Below, piece after piece: positions 35,326 to 46,541 of a DNA stretch of 64,000 nt (positions are counted from its first letter, which is position 1; each line of letters opens with the position of its first letter). Where the stretch lies: assembly GCF_013391105.1 (NCBI RefSeq), contig NZ_CP058335.1, forward strand, positions 2,728,001 through 2,792,000, written 5' to 3'. A program made the position numbers and the translations under genes. The stretch comes from Natronomonas salina (GTDB taxonomy: Archaea; Halobacteriota; Halobacteria; Halobacteriales; Haloarculaceae). The notes below the pieces were generated by a model. That model was not told the DNA's origin, ran no database searches, and saw nothing but the letters and a program-made list of their open reading frames with translations.

Positions 35326-36369
35326 TCACTCCACGCTGTCGGTCACCTTGTCGGCCTCCGTCTCGCGGAGGATGAACGGCCCGATGTCGAGGGTCCGCTT
35401 GACGACCGTCAGGATGCGGAGCAGGTACGCCAGCAGCACCGTGAACGGCAGCAGGACGACGATGTAGGTGGCGGCGACGAAGAGGTAGAGCCGTGAGATG
35501 CCGAACAACTGTCCGCGCATCGCTCCCGGGTCGAAGGCCAGGATCATGTAGGCCGCCACCGCCAGCGCCGGCATCGCGCCGTGGAGGGTGCTCCGGGCGG
35601 TGTTGATGATCTGCCACTGGAAGTAGTGGCTCTTGAAGTACTCGCGGGTGGGCGCGAACCGCCGCAGGACGTCGATGATCTCTTCGAGCGCGTCGGCGGC
35701 CGCCGCGGGGATCTCGCCCTCGTAGTTGTGCGCCAGCGAGCGGGCGGCGTGGATCTTCCAGGCGTAGTTGTAGTGCAGCATCGGCAGGAGGACGTCGAAG
35801 GAGCCGAACTCGGCGTCCCGGAGGTCGTCGCTGGACGACTGGCTGTCGTCGACGACCGCCTCGGCGTACGTGACGACCTCGCGGAACTCCTCGGTGCGAC
35901 CGTCCTCCTCGACGGCGTCGGCGAGCCGCTGGGCCCGGTCCTCGACCATCGCGAGCAGGAGCCGGAAGAACTCGTTGGGTTTGACGGGGCTGACGCCGAT
36001 GCCGCGGAGCTCCTCGACCTCCTCGCGGAAGTCGATCTCGCCGCGCAGGTTCTCCTCCTGGTCCTTCAGCTCCTCGATCTGCTCGGAGAGGACGAGCTGG
36101 GCGACCGTGAGGACCAGCGTGACGCTGGTGACGACCGCGATGATGATGGAGCTGAAGACCGACCCGAGGGCGTCCCCGGAGACCATGGGGTCGATGGTGC
36201 TGGGGCCGGCGGCGGCGAGGGCGACGAGCATCAGGTAGCCCAGCATCGAGAACAGCGCGACGACGATCCAGCGGTTCAGCGAGATGAGGAACCGCACGCG
36301 GAGCGGACTCTCGTCGGCACGTTCCCACACGGTGTTCGGCGGTATCACCAGCGAGTCGGAGTCCGACAT
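35326..36369 (-). CDS. integral membrane protein with a cytoplasmic helical domain
   Basis: 347 residues with two N-terminal hydrophobic helices (about 33-55 and 70-95), a soluble helical region (about 100-235) rich in Glu and Arg, and two C-terminal helices (about 240-315). I do not recognise a family with certainty; the layout recalls DUF2254-like membrane proteins. No enzymatic motif. The gene is flanked by short gaps on both sides and has no evident operon partner. Confidence 0.7.
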   Translation of the reverse strand: MSDSDSLVIPPNTVWERADESPLRVRFLISLNRWIVVALFSMLGYLMLVALAAAGPSTIDPMVSGDALGSVFSSIIIAVVTSVTLVLTVAQLVLSEQIEELKDQEENLRGEIDFREEVEELRGIGVSPVKPNEFFRLLLAMVEDRAQRLADAVEEDGRTEEFREVVTYAEAVVDDSQSSSDDLRDAEFGSFDVLLPMLHYNYAWKIHAARSLAHNYEGEIPAAAADALEEIIDVLRRFAPTREYFKSHYFQWQIINTARSTLHGAMPALAVAAYMILAFDPGAMRGQLFGISRLYLFVAATYIVVLLPFTVLLAYLLRILTVVKRTLDIGPFILRETEADKVTDSVE

Positions 36370-36426
36370 GTCACAACGCGCTCCCGCCGGGCCGAAAGGG
36401 GTTCTACCCGCCTGGTTGGCGGATGG

Positions 36427-37035
36427 CTAGACGGGGTAGTCGGCGTCGGGGTCGACGACGCGGTCGACCTCCTCGGGTTCCTCCCAGTCGGTCGCGAGTT
36501 CGAGGAACTGCACGAGCATCCGGCCGGTCGCTCCCCAGACGGTGTAGCCGTCGACGTGGAAGTAGTGGATGCGGATGTCGCCGTAGTAGGGGTGGTCGCG
36601 GCGCTCGGACTCGTAGTTCTCGAGGTCGGTGAGGTCGGACAGCGAGAGGACGGCGATCTCGGCGACCTCGCGCTCGTCGGGGGTGTACTCGCGGTCGGGG
36701 ATCGACGCCACGAACGGCCGCACCGCGTAGTTCGAGACCGTCGGGATGTCGTCGAGGCGGCCGCGGACGGCGACCTCCTGGGGTTCGAGGCCGATCTCCT
36801 CGTGGGCCTCCCGCTTGGCCGTCGCCTCCAGGTCGGCGTCCTCGGTCTCGCGGCCGCCGCCGGGGAAGCTCATCTGGCCGGGGTGCTCGCCGAGGTGGTC
36901 GGCCCGCTTCGTGAAGAGGAGGTAGTCGCCGTCCTCGCGGGTGACGACCGGGGCCAGCACGGCGGCCTCCCGTTCCGCGCCGCTGATCCCGGCCGGCTCG
37001 TGTGCCGCCACCCGCTCCCAGTCCATGTCCGTCAT
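36427..37035 (-). CDS. NUDIX hydrolase, CoA-pyrophosphatase-like
   Basis: 202 residues. The NUDIX box region reads FPGGGRETEDADLEAT followed by AKREAHEEIGLEP, with the metal-binding REAHEEIG core; the upstream Glu of the box is replaced by Asp/Ala as in the NudL (CoA pyrophosphatase) branch. It probably cleaves CoA or another nucleotide diphosphate. It lies 15 bp after a hypothetical gene on the same strand, so the two are likely co-transcribed. Confidence 0.87.
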   Translation of the reverse strand: MTDMDWERVAAHEPAGISGAEREAAVLAPVVTREDGDYLLFTKRADHLGEHPGQMSFPGGGRETEDADLEATAKREAHEEIGLEPQEVAVRGRLDDIPTVSNYAVRPFVASIPDREYTPDEREVAEIAVLSLSDLTDLENYESERRDHPYYGDIRIHYFHVDGYTVWGATGRMLVQFLELATDWEEPEEVDRVVDPDADYPV

Positions 37036-37050
37036 TCTCGTTGGTCGGTC

Positions 37051-37539
37051 TTAGTTGGTTACGTCTCTCGCCGCGTCGAGGCGCTCCCGGACGGCGTCCA
37101 GCGTCACCGGCGCCCACGCCTCGAGGTCGTAGCTGACGTCGAGCAGTTCGGCGGCCCGGTCGGCGTCGCCCGACGAGACGGCCCGTGCCGCCTCCGCGCG
37201 GAGCCGCTCCTCGGCGGCCCGCCCGACGGCCTCGCGGTCGACGTCCCGCGGCTCGACGTCGAGGATGTGCGGCAGGTCCTCGGCGCCCTCCGGGAGCGTG
37301 GGGAACGCCGCCGGCCCGGCCGCCAGCAGCGCCGCACCCTCGCCGTCGTCGGTCGGCCCGACGGCCTCGACGTCCTCGAACGCGACGAGCGCGAACGCCT
37401 CCAGGGCCTCGTCGACGGCGTCGTCGGGGACGTCCTCGTCCCGGCGGTAGGCCAGCTCGGAGAGGGCCTCGTCCAGTTCCTCGCGGGTGAGCGCGCCGAA
37501 GAGGTCGACGATCCCGGCGAGGTCGTCGGGGTCGAACAT
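37051..37539 (-). CDS. conserved hypothetical haloarchaeal protein
   Basis: 162 residues, acidic and mostly helical. The N terminus MFDPDDLAGIVDLFGALTREELDEALSE resembles a small helical bundle, and the middle contains a Pro/Leu-rich segment. No motif recognised (possibly the DUF7109 family, from memory). It lies just upstream of the NUDIX gene. Confidence 0.65.
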   Translation of the reverse strand: MFDPDDLAGIVDLFGALTREELDEALSELAYRRDEDVPDDAVDEALEAFALVAFEDVEAVGPTDDGEGAALLAAGPAAFPTLPEGAEDLPHILDVEPRDVDREAVGRAAEERLRAEAARAVSSGDADRAAELLDVSYDLEAWAPVTLDAVRERLDAARDVTN

Positions 37540-37607
37540 CCGTTAGGAGGAGTCTGGTCGCGGGCGGCCGTGAACGTTCCGGCACGGCGGCGGGACTCCG
37601 GGGCAGG

Positions 37608-38360
37608 TCACCCGTACCGGTCGGCGTGGTCCTCGCAGAACTCGGGGGCCCGCAGCTGCGCCTCGATGAGGTCTGGCTGGCGGTGGGCGTCGTAGAGCCG
37701 GCAGCCCTCGGTCCCGCAGAACGCCTCGCCGGTCTCGAGGTAGTGGTAGGCGGCGAGGACGTACCCCTTCAGCGCGTCGGTGGTCCGGGGGTCGTCGGCG
37801 ACGAGGAACTCGCCGTCGACCTCCCGCTCGAGGACCTCCCGCGGCGGCGCGTCGCCGGCCAGCAGGGCGTGGGACTGCTTGGCCTTGTAGTAGGCCTCGG
37901 GCTTGGCGGGCGCCTCGTAGAGGCCCGGCACCGAGACGAGCGCCGGCTGGCCCAGGACGGCCACCCGCTTGTGCCAGCGGCCGTCGTGGTCGCCCCAGGT
38001 GCCGAGCGCGCGGTCGACCAGCGGGACGTGCACGTGGTCGAGCGGCGCCGCCAGGCGCTCGCGGAGGCGGTCTTGCACCGCGAGGCCGTCGTAGATGACG
38101 CCGCCGCCGCGCTCGGGGTCCGCGAGGGTCCGCTCCTCGTACCGGACGATGCCGAGCATCGTGTTGCCGGTCTCGCGCTCGTACGGCGAGGTGACCCGCG
38201 CCTCGGCGAACTGTTCGGCGAGGGCGTCGTCCCTGAGCTGGCTCAGCAGCCGGTCGTCGACCGTCACCGCGGCGTCGACGCGGTCGGCTAGCCAGTCGGC
38301 GAGCGCGTCGGCGTCGGCCTCGGTGGTCGGCGCGCGGTAGAGGGTGACCTCCTCGACCAT
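37608..38360 (-). CDS. DUF6775-like protein, archaemetzincin-related
   Basis: 250 residues. The C-terminal region has FCGTEGCRLYDAHRQPDLIEAQ and then FCEDHADRYG, a Cys/His pattern like the structural zinc site of archaemetzincins. The catalytic HExxHxxGxxH motif of that family is not visible. Start ATG 38360 (MVEEVTLYR) is chosen over an upstream ATG that adds six residues. It may be a zinc protein that has lost peptidase activity; function unknown. Confidence 0.7.
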   Translation of the reverse strand: MVEEVTLYRAPTTEADADALADWLADRVDAAVTVDDRLLSQLRDDALAEQFAEARVTSPYERETGNTMLGIVRYEERTLADPERGGGVIYDGLAVQDRLRERLAAPLDHVHVPLVDRALGTWGDHDGRWHKRVAVLGQPALVSVPGLYEAPAKPEAYYKAKQSHALLAGDAPPREVLEREVDGEFLVADDPRTTDALKGYVLAAYHYLETGEAFCGTEGCRLYDAHRQPDLIEAQLRAPEFCEDHADRYG

Positions 38361-38404
38361 ATCGAACGGTGGTACCACCGGGTGAAACAGCTTGCGGTCC
38401 GGGG

Positions 38405-39940
<1,536 letters not shown>

Positions 39941-40166
39941 GGTAGAATCCTCAGTTGTGGGCGAGCGGTCGAATTTCTCGACCAGCCGCCTCGCGGCGAC
40001 TTACTCTATCCTCTGCCGTGTGGGAGTTCGGCATGGCTACCCGCCTCTTTGACGTGCCCGTTGATTAACCTGCTGGTCGCCGCAGGAATGGTAAAGGACT
40101 CTGCCCGTCCCGCCCGCGTCGGCGGCCGCGATGACCCTCCGTATCGAGCCGTTACCCGACACGCAG

Positions 40167-40174
40167 GTTTTACT
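40167..40174 (+). promoter_or_regulatory. TATA-like box of hybrid kinase
   Basis: GTTTTACT centred about 27 bp before ATG 40197. It supports that start rather than the ATG 22 codons upstream. Confidence 0.5.
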
Positions 40175-40196
40175 GCGGGACCACCCTGCGCCGGGT

Positions 40197-43100
40197 ATGG
40201 ACGGCAGGGGCGGGCACGGCAGCGGCGGGGACGACGGGGGGACGATCACCTGTCTGTACGTCGACGACGACGAGGCGCTGCTCTCGCTCACCCAGGACTA
40301 CGTGGAGAGCCAGTACGACCGGTTCGTCATCGAGACGGCGATGGACGCCGAGCAGGGGCTGGCGATGCTCGAGGCCCGCTCGTTCGACGCCGTCGTCTCG
40401 GACTACCAGATGCCCGGGATGGACGGCCTGGAGTTCCTGCGGACAGTTCGCGAGGAGCGGGGCGACGACGTCCCGTTCGTCATCTTCACCGGGCAGGGTC
40501 GCGAAGCGGTGGCGATGGAGGCGCTGAACCTGGGGGCCGACCGCTACCTCCAGAAGGGCGGCGATCCGACCTCCCAGTACGGCGTCCTCGCCAGGGCCAT
40601 CGAACAGGAGGTCGACCACCACCGGACCGACCGCCGGCTCCGCGAGCGCGAGGAGCACCTCCGCATCACCCTGGAGTCAATCGGCGACGCGGTCGTCGCG
40701 ACCGACGCCGAGGGCCGCGTCGAGCGGATGAACGGCGTCGCCGAGCGGCTGACCGGCTGGGACCGGGCGAACGCGGCCGGCCGGCCGCTGTCGGAGGTCT
40801 TCGAGATCTACGACCAGGAGACCGGCGAGCCCGCGAGCAACCCCGTCGAGGAGGTGCTGGCCAGCGGCGAGACCGTCGGGCTCGCGAACGGCACCCGCCT
40901 GGTCGCCAGGGACGGCACCGAGCGGTACATCGGCGACAGCGCCGCGCCCATCCAGCGGGCGGACGGCGAGATACAGGGCGTCGTGCTCGTCTTCCGCGAC
41001 GTCAGCGAGCGCTACGAGACGCGGCGCCGCCAGCGGCGCCAGCAGCGCGCGCTCGTCGACCTCTCGACGGACCCGGCGGTCGTCGACGGCGACTTCGGGG
41101 CCGCCTGCCGCCGCATCACCGAGCGGGCGGCCGACGTCCTCGACGTCGACCGGACGAGCGTCTGGCTGTTCGACGACGACACCCTCCGCTGTACGGACCT
41201 CTACCGCCGACCGTCCGACGTCCACGAGTCGGGGGCGACGCTGGACGCCGACGAGTTCCCGCGGTACTTCGAGGCCTTAGAGCGCCTCCGTGCTATCGAC
41301 GCCGACGACGTCTACACGGACGAGCGGACCGCGGAGCTGACCCCGTACTTCGAGGCCAACGACGTCCGCTCGCTGCTGGACGGGACCGTCCGCGCGGACG
41401 GCGGGGTCGTCGGCGTGGTCTGCTGTGAATCCGTCGGCGAGGCCCGCGAGTGGGCCGACGACGAGGTCCGGTTCGCCGCGGAGCTGGCCGACCAGGTCGA
41501 CCTGGCGCTGCTCAACCAGGACCGCCGGGAGCGCGAGCACGACCTCGCGCGGACCACCCGGCAGCTGTCGCACCTCTTCGAGCAGTCGCCGCTGGCGGTC
41601 GTCGAGTGGACGCTGGACTTCCGCGTCGACCGGTGGAACGACCGCGCCGAGGAGATCTTCGGCTACACCGAACGCGAGGCGCGCGACCGGCACGGCTCCT
41701 TCGTCGTCCCGGAGGGCGTCCGCGACGACATCGACGGCGTCTGGGCCGACCTCGTCGCCGACGGCGAGCCCGACCACCGCATCAACGAGAACGTCACGAA
41801 GGACGGCGAGACGATCCACTGCGAGTGGCACAACCGGCCCGTGACCGACGACGACGGCGAGGTGGTGAGCGTCCTCAGTCTGGTCCGGGACGTCACCGAG
41901 GAGAAGAAGCGCGACCGGCAGTTCCGCGCGTTCGCCGAGAACACCCGCGAGATCGTCTACATCAAGGACACCGACGGTCGCTACGAGTTCATCAACGAGG
42001 CCGGCGCGGACTACTTCGACCGGACGCCGGAGGCGGTCGTCGGCTGCTTCGACGGCGAGCTGTTCGACCTCGAGGACGACCGCGCGCTGCTGCCGACCGA
42101 CGAGGCGGTGCTGTCGACGGAGACCCCGCGGACGGTCGAGGTGACCCAAGCCATCGACGGCGAGGAGTACGTCTTCCTCTCGGACAAGCGCCCCCACTAC
42201 GACGAGAACGGCCACCTCCAGGGGCTCGTCGGCATCAGCCGCGACATCACCGGGCGGAAGCGACTCGAGAACCTCCTGGAGGCCTTCTACGCGGTCGCGA
42301 CCGACGGCGACCTCGCTTTCGAGGACCGCATCGGCGAACTGCTCGAGACGCTCTGCTCGGAGCTCGGGCTGGCCAGCGGCTTCCTCGCGCGGACGCGGCC
42401 GACGGAGGACCGCTACGAGATCGTCACCGCCGGCGGACCGGGCGCCCGCGCTGGAGCCGGCGAGGTCTACGACCTCAGGGGGACGTTCTGCCGGCACGTC
42501 GTCGACAGCGGCGAGGTGCTCACCGTCGACGACGTCGAGGCCGACGGGTACGCCGAGGACCCGGGGCACGCGGCGTTCGGCTTCGAGTGCTACGTCGGCG
42601 CGCCGGTGTACGTCGACGGCGCGGTGTGGGGGACGCTCTGTCTGGCCGACCGGGACGCCGACGCCGGTCCGATCGGCGAGATGGGCACGTCGATGGTCGA
42701 GCTCGTCTCGGAGTGGGTCGGCCAGGAGATCACCAACTGGCAGCACGAACGGGAGCTGCGCCGCCAGAACGACGCCCTCGAGGACGTCGTGAGCGTCCTC
42801 AGCCACGACCTCAAGTCGCCGCTCGGCGTCGCCAAGGGACGGCTCGAACTCGCCCGCGAGGCCGCGGGCGGCTGCGAGCACCTCGCGGAGGCGACGCGGA
42901 CGCTCGACGAACTCGAGACGCTCGTCGATGACGCGCTGACGCTGGCCGAACAGGGCTGGGAGATCGACGACCCCGAGCGGGTCGACCTCGGGGCGGCGAG
43001 CCGCCGCGCGTGGGACAACCTCACCGCGGAGGGGGCGACCCTGGAGGTCGACGCCGGTGCCGAACTCTTCGCCAGCGAGCGCGGGCTGGTGTCGATCCTC

Positions 43101-43394
43101 CAGAACCTCTTCGAGAACGCCGCCACCCACGCCGAGGCGCCGGTCACCGTCAGCGTCGGCGCGGTGGCCGACGCCGAGGGGTTCTACGTCGCCGACGACG
43201 GCCCCGGCATCCCCGCGGACGAACGCGAGGCCGTCTTCGAGCACGGCCACACCACCAGCGACGACGGCACCGGCCTCGGCCTCACCATCGTCGAGCGCGT
43301 CGCCGACGCCCACGACTGGTCGATCCGGGTGATCGAGAGCGAAGCGGGCGGCGCGCGCTTCGAGTTCACCAGCCGCGAGATGCTCGCTGAGTGA
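40197..43394 (+). CDS. hybrid sensor histidine kinase: receiver, PAS, GAF, HisKA, HATPase
   Basis: 1065 residues, soluble. The order is receiver (about 15-140, phospho-acceptor Asp69), PAS (about 160-275), GAF (about 280-440), PAS (about 455-570), PAS (about 575-685), GAF (about 690-850), then the kinase core with phospho-accepting His870 (VLSHDLKSPLG). The HATPase domain ends the protein (NLFENAATH, DDGPGI, GTGLGL). The N-terminal receiver suggests input from another kinase. ATG 40197 fits the TATA box; the frame is open to ATG 40131. Its stop abuts that of the convergent DUF192 gene with no gap. Confidence 0.93.
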   Translation: MDGRGGHGSGGDDGGTITCLYVDDDEALLSLTQDYVESQYDRFVIETAMDAEQGLAMLEARSFDAVVSDYQMPGMDGLEFLRTVREERGDDVPFVIFTGQGREAVAMEALNLGADRYLQKGGDPTSQYGVLARAIEQEVDHHRTDRRLREREEHLRITLESIGDAVVATDAEGRVERMNGVAERLTGWDRANAAGRPLSEVFEIYDQETGEPASNPVEEVLASGETVGLANGTRLVARDGTERYIGDSAAPIQRADGEIQGVVLVFRDVSERYETRRRQRRQQRALVDLSTDPAVVDGDFGAACRRITERAADVLDVDRTSVWLFDDDTLRCTDLYRRPSDVHESGATLDADEFPRYFEALERLRAIDADDVYTDERTAELTPYFEANDVRSLLDGTVRADGGVVGVVCCESVGEAREWADDEVRFAAELADQVDLALLNQDRREREHDLARTTRQLSHLFEQSPLAVVEWTLDFRVDRWNDRAEEIFGYTEREARDRHGSFVVPEGVRDDIDGVWADLVADGEPDHRINENVTKDGETIHCEWHNRPVTDDDGEVVSVLSLVRDVTEEKKRDRQFRAFAENTREIVYIKDTDGRYEFINEAGADYFDRTPEAVVGCFDGELFDLEDDRALLPTDEAVLSTETPRTVEVTQAIDGEEYVFLSDKRPHYDENGHLQGLVGISRDITGRKRLENLLEAFYAVATDGDLAFEDRIGELLETLCSELGLASGFLARTRPTEDRYEIVTAGGPGARAGAGEVYDLRGTFCRHVVDSGEVLTVDDVEADGYAEDPGHAAFGFECYVGAPVYVDGAVWGTLCLADRDADAGPIGEMGTSMVELVSEWVGQEITNWQHERELRRQNDALEDVVSVLSHDLKSPLGVAKGRLELAREAAGGCEHLAEATRTLDELETLVDDALTLAEQGWEIDDPERVDLGAASRRAWDNLTAEGATLEVDAGAELFASERGLVSILQNLFENAATHAEAPVTVSVGAVADAEGFYVADDGPGIPADEREAVFEHGHTTSDDGTGLGLTIVERVADAHDWSIRVIESEAGGARFEFTSREMLAE

Positions 43395-43754
43395 TCAGTC
43401 CTCGAGGCCCTCGATCCTGACGCGGTCGCCGGGTTCGACCCCGTCGGCCGCACCGGCGGGCAACTCGACGACGACGTCCGCCGTCGCCCGGCCGCGGCCC
43501 GTCCACGCCGACAGCCGCTTCACCGCCTCGACCTCGCCGTCGACCAGCCAGACCGCGTCGATGTCGAAGGGTACGCAGAGCATGTGCAGGCCACGGTTCT
43601 TCGCGCGTCCGAACGGGAACACCAGCGCGTAGTCGTCGGGGATCGACCGCCGGAACATCAAGCCGAGCCCCTGCGAGACGATGCCGTCCGCGAGGTCGAC
43701 GTTCGCGGCGATGGTTCGGGCGTCTCCGTCGGCCGGCTCGTGGACGACGTTCAC
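43395..43754 (-). CDS. DUF192 family protein
   Basis: 119 residues matching DUF192: VDLADGIVSQGLGLMFR, then ALVFPFGRAKNRGLHMLCVPFDIDAVWL and a C-terminal VEPGDRVRI strand. The family is a small beta-rich fold of unknown function. Bacterial members are often exported, but this one has no signal peptide. Its stop codon directly abuts the histidine kinase stop. Confidence 0.88.
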   Translation of the reverse strand: MNVVHEPADGDARTIAANVDLADGIVSQGLGLMFRRSIPDDYALVFPFGRAKNRGLHMLCVPFDIDAVWLVDGEVEAVKRLSAWTGRGRATADVVVELPAGAADGVEPGDRVRIEGLED

Positions 43755-43850
43755 AGGGACGTAGTGCGGCGCCGTCTCGCAAAAATGCTCGTGCCGGCTC
43801 GGCAGGTGGGAGCCGCCTCGGTGGACTGCGGAATCACCGACGGGACCCGC

Positions 43851-45209
43851 CTAGGTCCACTCGTCGACCCGCATCCGGATCTCCGTGTCGGGCTCGAGGT
43901 TGACGCTGAAGTCGGGGCCGACGTCGGGGACGGTGTCGTCGGCGAAGGTCCAGCGGCGCTCGGCGACGACGGCCGAGAGCACGAGCGGCAGTTCGAGCAT
44001 CGCGAACTCCCGGCCGGTGCACATGTGGGCGCCGGCGGAGAACGGGAAGTAGGCGAACTCGTGGCGGTCGGGGTCCCGCTCGTCGCGGAAGCGGTCGGGG
44101 TCGAAGGCCCCTGGGCAGTGCCAGAACCGGTCGTCGCGGTGGGTGAGATAGGGCGAGATGACGATCGTCGAGCCCTCGGCGACGGTGTAGCCGCCGAGCT
44201 CGACGGGCTCCTTCGTCTCGCGGCCGATGAGCGGCACGGAGGGGTAGAGCCGCATCGTCTCCTCGACGACCCGGGTGGCCTCGCCGAGTTCGCCCATCGT
44301 CTCCAGGGAGGGCGAGTCGAGGTCGACGTCGCGGACCGAGTCGTGGAGCCGGCGGTGGGCGGCGGGGTTCGAGGCCAGCAGGTACCACGCCCACGTCAGC
44401 GCGGCGGCGATGGTGGTGTGGCCGGCGACGATGAACGTCACGACCTCGTCGCGGATCTCCTCGTCGGTCATCGTCTCGCCGGTGACCCGGTCCTCGGCGG
44501 TGAGCAGCAGCGCCAGGAGGTCGTCCTCGGCCTCGGGGTCGTCGCGGCGCTCCGCGATCAGCTCCTCGGCGACGGTCGACAGCACCTCCCGTGCGTCGTG
44601 GATGCGGCGGTTCTCGGGGGTGGGCATCCACAGCGGCGCGGCGACGGGCGCGTAGTTGCGGCGCTTGAACCCCTCGCGGAGCGTCGTCAGCGCCTCGTAG
44701 ACGTCGGCCTCCCGGGCCTCGAGGTCCGTGCTGAACAGCGCCTGGCCGATGATTCGCATCGCGATGCGCTTGCACTCCCGGAGGAGTTCGAACTCGTCGC
44801 CGGGCTCGAGTTCGGCGACGGCGCGGCGGGCCTCGTCGACGAACAGCCGGCAGAACCGCTCGACGCTGTGCCGGCGGAACATCGGCGTGATCATCCGGGT
44901 CTGGCGGAGCCAGTGGTCGCCGTCGCTGGTGACGAGGCCGTCGCCCATGACGACCTTGAAGTCCTCGCGGGCGCGGGTGTCGTGGGCGCGGAACTTCGTC
45001 TGGTCCGTCTGGAGGACGGTGCGGATGTCGTCGGGGTGGCAGACGAGGTAGCCGCTCCCGCCGATGCTGGGGTGGTAGGGGAACTTCACCACGTCGCCGT
45101 AGTGGTCCTGGAGCGTGGTCGCGGATTCCAGCGGGTCGTTCCTGATGGCGCCCGGGATGAGCGTGACGAGGTCGCGCGTTCCGGGGCCGGGCGGCCCTGC
45201 GGAGCTCAT
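43851..45209 (-). CDS. cytochrome P450
   Basis: 452 residues, soluble. The I-helix has AGHTT, the K-helix EETMR (ExxR), and the heme loop FSAGAHMCTG with Cys397 as thiolate ligand. It resembles haloarchaeal and bacterial class-I P450s; the substrate is unknown, and no ferredoxin or reductase gene is adjacent. ATG 45209 (MSSAGPPG) is chosen because a TATA box lies 26 bp upstream; an in-frame ATG 14 codons further up would overlap that box. Confidence 0.95.
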   Translation of the reverse strand: MSSAGPPGPGTRDLVTLIPGAIRNDPLESATTLQDHYGDVVKFPYHPSIGGSGYLVCHPDDIRTVLQTDQTKFRAHDTRAREDFKVVMGDGLVTSDGDHWLRQTRMITPMFRRHSVERFCRLFVDEARRAVAELEPGDEFELLRECKRIAMRIIGQALFSTDLEAREADVYEALTTLREGFKRRNYAPVAAPLWMPTPENRRIHDAREVLSTVAEELIAERRDDPEAEDDLLALLLTAEDRVTGETMTDEEIRDEVVTFIVAGHTTIAAALTWAWYLLASNPAAHRRLHDSVRDVDLDSPSLETMGELGEATRVVEETMRLYPSVPLIGRETKEPVELGGYTVAEGSTIVISPYLTHRDDRFWHCPGAFDPDRFRDERDPDRHEFAYFPFSAGAHMCTGREFAMLELPLVLSAVVAERRWTFADDTVPDVGPDFSVNLEPDTEIRMRVDEWT

Positions 45210-45231
45210 GTGTCGCAATACTTGCCGGAAG

Positions 45232-45239
45232 GATATAAC
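45232..45239 (-). promoter_or_regulatory. TATA-like box of P450 gene
   Basis: GTTATATC on the minus strand, centred about 26 bp upstream of ATG 45209. Confidence 0.6.
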
Positions 45240-45361
45240 GGCTGTTAGCAAATCACATAATGAGGCGCCCCCTAATGCACGGGGGCAATCAGAACCGAGG
45301 TCCCGCGGCGGGACGCGGGAGGAACGAGGGGGAGTGCGCCGGACGGAGACGGTGGGGACCG

Positions 45362-45565
45362 CTACCGGCAGTCGAGGAGGTCGACGACGTCCTCGCTGTC
45401 GGCGGTGATCCAGGTCGTCAGGAGTTCGTCGCCGACGGCGTCGCCGGGGACGAAGGTGAACTCCTCGCGGTCGCCGTTCGCGCCGTTGCTGAAGACCTCC
45501 AGGGCGGGCGGGGCGGGTTCGGGGGCGAGGCGGTCCGTCTGGGGGCGGCCGTTCGTGTCGATCAT
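45362..45565 (-). CDS. small haloarchaeal protein, DUF7511-like
   Basis: 67 residues. The C terminus LLTTWITADSEDVVDLLDCR matches a recurrent pattern of small haloarchaeal proteins (W-[LI]-[ST]-A followed by a V-D/S-L end), which I associate with DUF7511. Start ATG 45565 is favoured over an upstream frame extension that is Arg-rich and unlike the rest. A TATA-like CATATAAT lies on the plus strand at 45596-45603, about 35 bp upstream. Function unknown. Confidence 0.65.
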   Translation of the reverse strand: MIDTNGRPQTDRLAPEPAPPALEVFSNGANGDREEFTFVPGDAVGDELLTTWITADSEDVVDLLDCR

Positions 45566-45595
45566 GGGTCTACGCGCTACACTTCGCCTCGTCGA

Positions 45596-45603
45596 CATAT
45601 AAT
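45596..45603 (-). promoter_or_regulatory. TATA-like box of DUF7511-like gene
   Basis: ATTATATG on the minus strand, centred about 35 bp before ATG 45565. Confidence 0.45.
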
Positions 45604-45676
45604 CCCGGACGGTGATTCCCGGACGGCGAGAATCTGTCCGATACCGGTACTCTCTCCCCGCGCCGGACTCGGCCAC

Positions 45677-46474
45677 TCACACGTACAGCAGCGGGACCAT
45701 CAGCAGGACGCCCGCGAGGACGCCGCCGACGAGTTCGGGCTTGCCGCCGCTCGGCAGGTCGACGCCGGTCTCGAGGGCCTCCGGGACGAACTCGGTGAGC
45801 ACGAGGTAGATCATCGCGCCGGCGGCGAAACCGAACCCGAACGGCAGGAACTCGCGGGCCAGTCGGACGAACGCGAAGGCGACCACCGCGCCGACGGGCT
45901 GGGGGAGGCTCGAGAACACGGCCCACCAGACCATCTTCCACTCCGAGACGTCCATCGCCCGCAGCGGGATGGCGATGGCGGTCCCCTCGGGGACGTTGTG
46001 GATGGAGATGGCGACGGTCATGAAGACCGCCAGCGCGGGCACCGTAAAGCCGAGGACCGTGGCGCCGGTCCCGAGGTTCAGATCGGCGAAGGAGACGCCG
46101 ACCGCCACGCCCTCCGGGAAGCTGTGGACCGTCAGCACCCCCAGGACGAGCAGGAGCTTCCGGAAGTCCGCCTCCTCGTACTCCCGGGGGTCGACCTCGG
46201 CGTTGCTGATGACCCGGTGGGCGACGACGACGAGCGCGACCCCGACGGCCATCCCAGCGAGGATCTCCAGGGGCGTCCCCTCGGCGAGACCCTCCTCGAC
46301 GAGCCCGAACAGCGACGCCGAGAGCATGATGCCGGAGGCCAGCCCCCACAGCACCACGTTCCAGCGGTCGCCGATGTCGTCGAAGAAGAAGAACGGCAGC
46401 GCGCCGAGGCCCGTCGCCAGCGCCGTGACGAGCCCGGCGACGAACACCAGCGCGAGGTTCGCGAGTAGCCCCAT
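45677..46474 (-). CDS. ZIP family metal transporter
   Basis: 265 residues with eight predicted helices. The metal path motifs are HSFPEGVAVG in helix 4 and HNVPEGTAIAIPL in helix 5, as in ZupT/GufA-type transporters of zinc and other divalent metals. ATG 46474 (MGLLANLALVF) places the first helix at the N terminus; the upstream extension is Arg/Ser-rich and is rejected. With the Zn/Cd exporter at 24.4 kb and NikR at 23.2 kb it is one of three metal-handling genes in the window. Confidence 0.92.
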   Translation of the reverse strand: MGLLANLALVFVAGLVTALATGLGALPFFFFDDIGDRWNVVLWGLASGIMLSASLFGLVEEGLAEGTPLEILAGMAVGVALVVVAHRVISNAEVDPREYEEADFRKLLLVLGVLTVHSFPEGVAVGVSFADLNLGTGATVLGFTVPALAVFMTVAISIHNVPEGTAIAIPLRAMDVSEWKMVWWAVFSSLPQPVGAVVAFAFVRLAREFLPFGFGFAAGAMIYLVLTEFVPEALETGVDLPSGGKPELVGGVLAGVLLMVPLLYV

Positions 46475-46541
46475 CAGTACGTTCCTCTCGGGCGCCGCGG
46501 CGCAAAGAGCTTCGCCCGATGTGGTTCGGTGAACGGACCGG

